Of a DNA stretch of 64,000 nucleotides, positions 37,301 to 46,300 are shown piece after piece. The position numbers and the translations under genes are program-made. The notes beneath the pieces are model-generated. The model searched no databases and was not told where the DNA came from. It saw nothing but the letters and a program-made list of their open reading frames with translations. Each line of letters opens with the position of its first letter. The stretch's first letter is position 1. The stretch comes from Heloderma charlesbogerti (lineage: Eukaryota > Chordata > Lepidosauria > Squamata > Helodermatidae), in contig JANEZZ010000475.1 in the NCBI GenBank assembly GCA_026122225.1, positions 251,501-315,500 of the forward strand, given 5' to 3'.

Positions 37301-40300
37301 TAGGAACCTGGAATGTAAGGTCAGTGAATCAAGGTAAGCTAGAGGTGGTCAAACATGAGATGGCAAGATTGAACATCGACATCTTGGGAATCAGCAAACT
37401 AAAATGGACAGGCATGGGCGAATTTAATTCAGGTGACCATTATATCTACTACTGTGGGCAAGAATCCCTTAGAAGAAATGGAGTAGCACTCATAGTCAAT
37501 AAAAGGGTGGGAAAAGCAGTTGTTGTTGTTCAGTCGTTCAGTCGTGTCCGACTCTTCGTGACCCCATGGACCATAGCACGCCAGGCCTTCCTGTCCTGCG
37601 TTCTCTCCCGGAGCGTGCTCAAGTTCATATTCATTGCATCCGTGATGCTATCTAGCCATCTCATCCTCTGCCGTCCCCTTCTCCTTTTGCCTTCAGTCTT
37701 TCCCAGCATCAGGGTCTTTTCCAGGGAGTTTTCTCTTCGCATTAGGTGGCCAAAATATTGGAGCTTCAGCTTCATTATCTGTCCTTCCAATGAGCAGTCA
37801 GGGTTGATTTCCTTTAGGATGGACTGATTTGACCTCCTTGCAGTCCAGGGGACTCGTAAGAGTCTTCTCCAGCACCACAGTTCGAAAGCATCAATTCTTC
37901 GGCGCTCAGCCTTCCTTATAGTCCAGCTCTCACAGCCATACATTACTACTGGGAAAACCATAGCTTTGATTAGACGGACCTTTGTCGACAAGGTGATGTC
38001 TCTGCTTCTTACTATGCTGTCTAGGTTGGCCATAGCTTTCCTCCCAAGGAGCAAGCGTCTTTTAATTTCATGGCTACAGTCACCGTTTGCGGTGATCTTG
38101 GAGCCCAAGAAAGTAAAATCTGTCACTGCTTCCATTTCTTCCCCTTCTATATGCCAGGAAGTGATAGGGCCAGATGCCATGATCTTCGTTTTTTTAATGT
38201 TGAGTTTCAAACCAGCTTTTGCACTCTCCTCTTTCACCCTCAACAAGAGGCTCTTGAGATCCTCTTCGCTTTCTGCCATTAGGGTGGTATCGTCTGCGTA
38301 TCTGAGGTTGTTGATAATTCTCCCGGCAATCTTAATTCCAACCTCTGATTCATCCAACCCGGCATTTCTCATGATGTACTCTGCATATAAGTTAAATAAG
38401 CAGGGTGACAATATGCAGCCTTGTCGTACTCCTTTCCCAATTTTGAACCACTCGGTTGTTCCATGTCTGGTTCTTACTGTTGCTTCTTGACCCTCGTACA
38501 GGTTTCTCAGGAGACAGGTAAGGTGGTCTGGTACTCCCATCACTTTAAGAATTTGCCACAGTTTGTTGTGATCCACACAATCAAAGGCTTTAGCGTAGTC
38601 AATGAAGCAGAAATAGACGTTTTTCTGGAATTCTCTTGCTTTCTCCATGATGCAGCGAATGTTGGCGATTTGATCTCTAGTTCCTCTGCCTCTTCGAAAC
38701 CCAGCTTGTACTTCCGGTAGTTCTCGGTTCGCATACTGCTGAAGCCTAGCTTGTAGGATTTTGAGCATCACCTTGCTGGCATGTGAAATGAGCGCAATGG
38801 TGCGGTAGTTTGAACACTCTTTGGCGTTGCCCTTCTTTGGAATTGGAATGTAAACTGACCTTTTCCAGTCTTGTGGCCACTGTTGAGTGTTCCAGATTTG
38901 TTGGCATATTGAATGCAGCACTTTAACAGCATCATCTTCTAGGATTTTAAATAGCTCGGCTGGAATACTGTCATCTCCGCTAGCTTTGTTGTTACTAATG
39001 CTTCCTAAGGCCCACTTGACTTCACTCTCGAGGATGTCCGGCTCAAGTTCAGTCACCGCACTATCATGGCTATCAGGGACATTCAGATCTTTCCTGTATA
39101 GTTCTTCTGTGTATTCTTGCCACCTCTTCTTAATCTCATCTGCTTCTGTTAGGTCCCTGCCTTCTTTGTCCTTTATCATGCCCGTCTTGGCACAAAACGT
39201 TCCCTTGAGATCTCCAATTTTCTTGAAGAGATCTCTAGTCTTTCCCATTCTGTTGTTTGCCTCGATTTCTTTGCATTGTTCATTTAAGAAGGCCTTCTTG
39301 TCTCTCCTTGCTATTCTCTGGAACTCTGCATTCAGTTGGGTATATCTTCCCCTTTCTCCCTTGCTTTTCGCTTCCCTTCTTTCGTGAGCTACTTGTAAAG
39401 CCTCATCTGACAGCCACTTGGCTTTCTTACATTTCTTTTTCTTTGGGACGGATTTCGTTGCTGCCTCCTGAACAATGTTACGGACCTCCGTCCATAGTTC
39501 CTCAGGCACTCTGTCTATCAGGTCTAATCCCTGAAATCTATTCCTCACCTCCACTGTATATTCATCAGGGATATGATTTAGGTCATACCTGAACGGTTTA
39601 GTGGTTTTCCCGACGTTCTTCAATTTAAGCCGAAATTTTGCAAGAAGCAGCTCATGATCTGAGCCACAGTCAGCTCCAGGTCTTGTTTTGACTGACTGTA
39701 TGGAGCTTCTCCATCTTTGGCTGCAAAGGACATAATCAATCTGATTTCGATATTGACCATCTGGTGACGTCCATGTGTAGAGTCGCCTCTTGTGCTGTTG
39801 GAAAAGAGTGTTTGCTATGATCAACATGTTCTCTTGGCAAAACTCTATTAGCCTTTGTCCTGCTTCATTTTGTACACCAAGGCCATGCCTGCCTGTTATC
39901 CCGGTGATTTCTTGACTTCCTACTTTAGCATTCCAATCCCCTATGATAAAGAGGACATCTTTTTTTGGTGTTAGTTCTAGAAGGTGTTGTAGGTCTTCAT
40001 AGAACCGATCAACCTCAGCTTCTTCGGCCTCAGTGGTTGGGGCATAGACTTGAATTACTGTGATGTTGAATGGTTTGCCTTGGATTCGTACTGAGATCAT
40101 TCTATCATTTTTAAGATTGTACCCCAGTACTGCTTTTCCCACCCTTTTGTTGACTATGAGTGCTACTCCATTTCTTCTAAGGGATTCTTGCCCACAATAG
40201 TAGATATGATGGTCACCTGAATTAAATTCACCCATGCCTGTCCATTTTAGTTCACTGATTCCCAAGATGTCGATGTTCAATCTCGCCATCTCATGTTTGA

Positions 40301-43300
40301 CCACCTCCAGCTTACCTTGATTCATTGATCTGACATTCCAGGTTCCTAAACAATATTGTTCTTTACAGCATCGGATTTTCTTTTCACCGCCAGACACATC
40401 CACAGCTGAGTGTCCTTTCGGCTTTGGCCCAGCCGCTTCACTCTTTCTGGCGCTACTTGGAAATACCCTCTGCTCTTCCCCAGTAGCATATTGGACACCT
40501 TCCGACCTGAGGGGCTCATCTTCCGGCGTCATCTCTTTTAGCCTTGTGATACGTTCCATGGGGTTTTCTTGGCAAGAATACTGGAGTGGGTTGCCATTTC
40601 CTTCTCCAGTGGACCACATTTTGTCAGAACTCTCCACCATGACCTGTCCGTCTTGGGTGGCCCTGCACGGCATAGCTTATGGCTTCACTGAGTTACGCAA
40701 GCCCCTTCGCCACAACAAGGCAGTGATCCATGAAGGGGGGGGAAAAGCAGTACTGGGGTACAATCTCAAAAATGATAGAATGATCTCAGTACGAATCCCA
40801 GGCAAACCATTCAACATCACAGTAATTCAAGTCTATGCCCCAACCACTGAGGCCGAAGAAGCTGAGGTAGATCGGTTCTATGAAGACCTACAACACCTTC
40901 TAGAACTAACACCCAAAAAAGATGTCCTCTTCATCATAGGGGATTGGAATCCTAAAATAGGAAGTCAAGAAATAACCAGGATAACAGGCAAGCATGGCCT
41001 TGGTGTACAAAATGAAGCAGGACAAAGGCTAATAGAGTTTTGCTAAGAGAACATGCTGATCATAGCAAACACTCTTTTCCAACAGCACAAGAGGCGACTC
41101 TACACATGGACATCACCAGATGGTCAATATCAAAATCAGATTGATTATGTCCTTTGCAGCCAAAGATGGAGAAGCTCTATACAGTCAGTAAAAATAAGAC
41201 CTGGAGCTGCCTGTGGCTCAGATCATAAGCTTCTTATTGCAATATTTTGGCTTAAATTGAAGAACGTAGGGAAAACCACTAAACCATTCAGGTATGACCT
41301 AAATCATATCCCTTATGAATATACAGTGGAGGTGAGGAATAGATTTCAGGGATTAGACCTGATAGACAGAGCGCCTGAGGAACTATGGACGGAGGTCCGT
41401 AACATTGTTCAGGAGGCAGCAACGAAATCCATCCCAAAGAAAAAGAAATGCAAGAAAGCCAAGTGGCTGTCTGATGAGGCTTTACAAGTAGCTGAGGAAA
41501 GAAGGGAAGCGAAAAGCAAGGGAGAAAGGGGAAGACATACCCAACTGAATGCAGAGTTCCAGGGAATAGCAAGGAGAGTCTAGAAGGCCTTCTTAAATGA
41601 ACAATGCAAAGAAATCGAGGAAAACAACAGAATGGGAAAGACTAGAGATCTCTTCAAGAAAATTGGAGATATGAAGGGAATGTTTTGTGCAAAGATGGGC
41701 ATGATAAAGGACAAAGAAGGCAGGGACCTAACAGAAGCAGATGAGATTAAGAAGAGGTGGAAAGAATACACAGAATAACTATACAGGAAAGATCTTAATG
41801 TCCCTGATAGCCATGATAGCGCGGTGACTGAACTTGAGCCGGACATCCTAGAGAGTGAAGTCAAGTGGGCCTTAGGAAGTATTACTAAAAACAAAGCTAG
41901 CAGAGATGACAGTATTCCAGCTGAGCTATTTAAAATCCTAAAAGATGATGTTGTTAAAGTGCTGCACTCAATATGCCAACAAATTTGGAACACTCAACGG
42001 TGGCCAAAAGACTGGAAAAGGTCAGTTTACATTCCAATTCCAAAGAAGGGCAACACCAAAGAGTGTTCAAACTACCGTACAATTGCGCTCCTTTCACATG
42101 TCAGCAAGATGCCATCTACAAGCTAGGCTTCAGCAGTATGTGAACCGAGAACTACCGGAAGTACAAGCTGGGTTTTGAAGAGGCAGAGGAACTAGAGATC
42201 AAATCGCCAACATTCGCTGCATCATGGAGAAAGCAAGAGAATTCCAGAAAAATGTCTATTTCTGTTTCACTGACTACGCTAAAGCCTTTGATTGTGTGGA
42301 TCACAACAAACTGTGGCAAATTCTTAAAGAGATGGGAGTACCAGACCACCTTACCTGTCTCCTGAGAAACATGTACGAGGGCCAAGAAGCAACAGTAAGA
42401 ACTGGACATGGAACAACCGATTGGTTCAAAATTGGGAAAGGAGTACGACAAGGCTGTATATTGTTGCCCTGCTTATTTAACTTATATGCAGAGTACATCA
42501 TGAGAAACGCTGGGTTGGATGAATCACAGGTCGGAATTAAGATTGCTGGGAGAATTATCAACAACCTCCGATATGCAGACGATACCACCTTCATGGCAGA
42601 AAGTGAAGAGGCTCTAAAGAGCCACTTGTTGAGGGCGAAAGTGGAGAGTGCAAAAGCTGGTTTGAAACTCAACATTAAAAAAATTAAGATCATGGCATCT
42701 GGCCCCATCACTTCCTGGCATATAGAAGGGGAAGAAATGGAAGCAGTGACAGATTTTATTTTCTTGGGCTCCAAGATCACCGCAGACGATGACTGTAGCC
42801 ATGAAATTAAAAGACGCTTGGTCCTTGGGAGGAAAGCTATGGCAAACCTAGACAGCATAGTAAGAAGCAGAGACATCACCTTGCCGACAAAGGTCCGTCA
42901 TAATCAAAGCTATGGTTTTCCCAGTAGTAACGTATGGCTGTGAGAGCTGGACTATAAGGAAGGCTGAGCACCGAAGAATTGATGCTTTCGAACTGTGGTG
43001 CTGGAGAAGACTCTTATGAGTCCCTTGGACTGCAAGGAGGTCAGATCAGTCCATCCTAATGGAAATCAACCCTGACTGCTCATTGGAAGGACAGATACTG
43101 AAGCTGAAGCTCAAATATTTTGGCCCCCTAATGCGAAGAGAAAACTCTCTGGAAAAGACCCTGATGCTGGGAAAGATTGAAGGCAAAAGGAGAAGGGGAC
43201 GGCAGAGGATGAGATGGCTAGATAGCATCACGGATGCAATGAATATGAACTTGAGCACACTCCGGGAGAGAGCGCAGGACAGGAAGGCCTGGCGTGCTAT

Positions 43301-46300
43301 GGTCCATGGGGTCACGAAGAGTCGGACACGACTTAATGACTGAACAACAACAAAGGCAACTTGTATGGCCCCCGGCCACATTAGGTAGGTGACTGGGGGC
43401 TGCAACCACACAGACTGCTGGGATGGGGGCACGGTTAACCCCCCCATCTGTGTGTGTGTGTCTGACTGATAGACAAGCACTCCCCGCCCCCTTCTTAAAC
43501 GTCTCCTCCCTAGGCAGGGAAGGGTTTCCTATCTCTGCTAGGAGAGGTGGCTGCTCTAGCCTGCCAAACTCTGTAGTGTCTCTCTGAAGAATAACATTAC
43601 TGAGAGGGAAACCACAGAGTTTGGCTGGCTACATCAGCTACCTCTCCTCTCCTTGAGAAACCATGGAGTACATTTGGCTGGAATGGCAAAAGATGCTCCA
43701 CCCTCCATATTCTGTGGTTTCCCTCAATGTTATTCTTCAGGGAATAGCCATGGAGTTCAGTGGGCTAGAGCAGCAAAAAGAAGTCGGTTTTCCGCCCCCA
43801 GTGGAAAAAGGTACAGGGAATTCTGCAAGTTGCCCACCCCTTGAACGCTGCAAGTTGCCCACCGGTGCTAGAGAATGACTATCTGAGAAGAAGCTAGGTA
43901 GAGAAATATGCTTTCATCTCCTGGGCCAGTGTTTGGGGAACAGTTGCCCCAGAAAATGGAGAATCTGCTTCCTTCAGTTGATATACTGCTCTTCTACCAT
44001 GGTGGGTAATCATAAGCATAAACATGTATCACACAATAAAATGACACAGCGGATCATAACAAGAATGTTCGCTTTTATTTGATTTCTATCCCGCCTTTCC
44101 TCCAAGGAGTTTGCAGTGGTGTACGTTGTTAACATAAGAATGTAAGAGCCATTCTGGGTCAGACCAAAAGGGTCTGTCTAGTCCAGCTTTCTGTTTCCCA
44201 GAGTGGCCACCCATATAGATGCCTATGAGACGTCCACAAGCAGGACATGAGTGCAATAGCAACCCCGCTCCCCTTTTTAATCATCACAGCAACCCTTTAA
44301 GGTAGGTTAGGTTGACAATAAGAACTTATAAAATAATAATAGTTGCTTCTACATATAGCACAGTCAGTGCTTTACGAAGCACGATAACAAAAGCGATGCG
44401 TTCCTGTCCTGAGGGGCTCACACTTTTAATTTCAGCAGGGAGGGAATGGGAGAGACACAGGCAATAAAGGATGGATTATGAGCAAGTGTAGTCATATATT
44501 TAACCTTTGTTTCAGTTGGATGTTTATTTATTTCTTACATTTATGTCTCACCTTTTCCTCCAAGGAGCACAAGGCATCGTACATAATCCTCCTCCTCTCC
44601 ATTTTATCCCACAACAACCCTGTGAGGTAGGTTAGGCTGAGTGTCAGTGACCGGCCTAAAGTCACCCAGTGAACATCATAGCCGACTGGGGACTCTCCCC
44701 AGTCTCAGCCCAATGCTGTAACCACTACTCCACACTTGCTGGCTGGGGGATTATGGGAGATGTCGTCCAACACCTGGCAGGCATCAGTTTCGACAAGGTC
44801 ATGGAAGAGATGGGTTTTGAAGAGGGATTTGAAGGGAAAAGGAGAGGTGGCACTACAGGGCAGAAGCACCAATGTAAGGGGCAGCAAGGGAGTATGGATG
44901 GAGTGATTTACAGCAGTGTTCAACGGCAGGTGGCCCAACTGGACACCTGAGCTTCTGGCTCTGTGTCTTTCTCCCTACTGCCATTGCCCCTGCACCTTCC
45001 TTTGGTGTTCCTCACAGCCCCCTATATGCCTCACTCCCAGCTGCCAGGTTTCCTTTGTTATGGTACAGAAACACAGCAACTGCAGGCGTGAGAGCAGGGG
45101 AAAGAGCGGATAACCAAAGGCAGTAGAGGCTGGTGGCTCCGATGTCAGTGGGGCAGTGAATCCGCTCCAGGTTTCAGTCAGAACGCTAAAGGAGCTATCC
45201 AAGTGATTCACTGCCCCATTGACATAGGAGCCACCAGCCTCCACTGAGTGAAGGCAAATGCCTTTTTACCTATTTTACTACCTTGATCTCCTGCTTACAC
45301 GGAGTTCCCGGGCAGTTTCCTAGCCAGGCCCTGACCAGACCCCAACCAGCTTAACTCCAGCAAGGTCGCTGCACCGAGTGCCTTCAGATCAAAGCTCACA
45401 GCTGTGTGAACCAAAATGACCCAGAAATCCATCTGAGGAACACACAATACTGGTGTGGGCCGGTATACCTTGTGCAAACAGCTGCCCGTGGTGATACATT
45501 TTAGGACGATCAGCTGACCTCTCAAAACTCTCACCATTTTTAACAGAAAATCCCCCGCCCCCATGGTATTTCCCTTTGTGGCCTGTATTTACCTTAGAAT
45601 TGTGGGAGGGGGAAGGAAAGATTCATCCTGAACAACAACAAAACAAGATCTTCCAATTTGTTTAAAAAGCGTCCTCCTCTCTGCTTGAAATGTAGCTGTT
45701 TGGGCTGTTGGCCTACCGTTCAACAGAAGCCACAACAATGACGCCCATTAACATCTGGCATTCCGGCGCTTCAGTGCGCTTGCTTTCACAATCCAATAAC
45801 CCAGCCTCACTTTTACGAGTCTCAGCCCAGAAACGTCTTAGGCATTTGGAAGAGGCCATCTGGGGAAGGGGTTAGTTGGCCAACTTCGGCTTCAGAATAT
45901 TTTTTTCCTCCTGGTTCCTCTAAGTCTTTTCATGCATGAATCTTTAACCGAAGGGGGGCGGGATATTCTGGAGGAGGACCTGGTCACTGATAGATTTGTT
46001 AAATTTGTTAGATTTCTGTACTTGATAAATTTGTAAACCACCCCTCCTGTAACAAAAAGGCTGCAGAGTTCATGTGCGCGATTGTCTCCTGAAGGGGAAA
46101 AAAGCGATTTTCATTGTAAAGTTAGAACAGAAAAGCTGTAGATCTATTCATTCATTGTGCTAATATTGAAAGTTTACTTTAATGCTCAATTAAAACTAAA
46201 TTTCTGTGCTTATTGGGACTTCCACTAATAAATGGCTTAGGCAATATATCGCTAAATCTAGAAGAGATAGGCAGAGAGAAGGTAGGCAGAGAGGAAACAC

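Larger units (their letters stand above)
36978..43343 (+). pseudogene. Older BovB ORF, disrupted
   Basis: The ORF starts [10 protein letters not shown] at 36978 and shifts frame by about 37265. Endonuclease sequence ([14 protein letters not shown]) then runs to the nested insert. After 40752 it continues [16 protein letters not shown]. It hits TAA at 41044-41046, TAG at 41581-41583 and TAA near 41776, and suffers a deletion/frameshift near 42106-42115 (the segment that should follow SHVSK). RT boxes [24 protein letters not shown] and YADD remain readable, as does the tail KSRTRLND. It cannot make a working protein. Confidence 0.93.
36913..43353 (+). mobile_element. Older BovB (RTE) LINE, split by a nested BovB
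   Basis: The 5' end starts CCCCTTCGTGGATCACTGCC and runs to 37520. The element resumes at 40752 and ends with the (CAA)n tail at 43353. An 11-bp target duplication AGGCAACTTGT flanks it (36902-36912 and 43354-43364). The two halves join at the codons for VGKAV/LGYN, proving a single original element. The interruption is the opposite-strand BovB at 37521-40739. About 3.2 kb long once the insert is discounted, so it was full length. Confidence 0.95.

Noticed and set aside
37324..37827. 167-codon + strand ORF as a gene
   Set aside because: It fuses old BovB endonuclease to the antisense of the nested BovB 3' end across the insertion junction.
37530..40673. Cattle DNA contamination, because BovB is abundant in ruminants
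   Set aside because: The element is flanked by exact target duplications inside another BovB within a reptile-like RAB30 intron, and a truncated copy lies elsewhere in the window.
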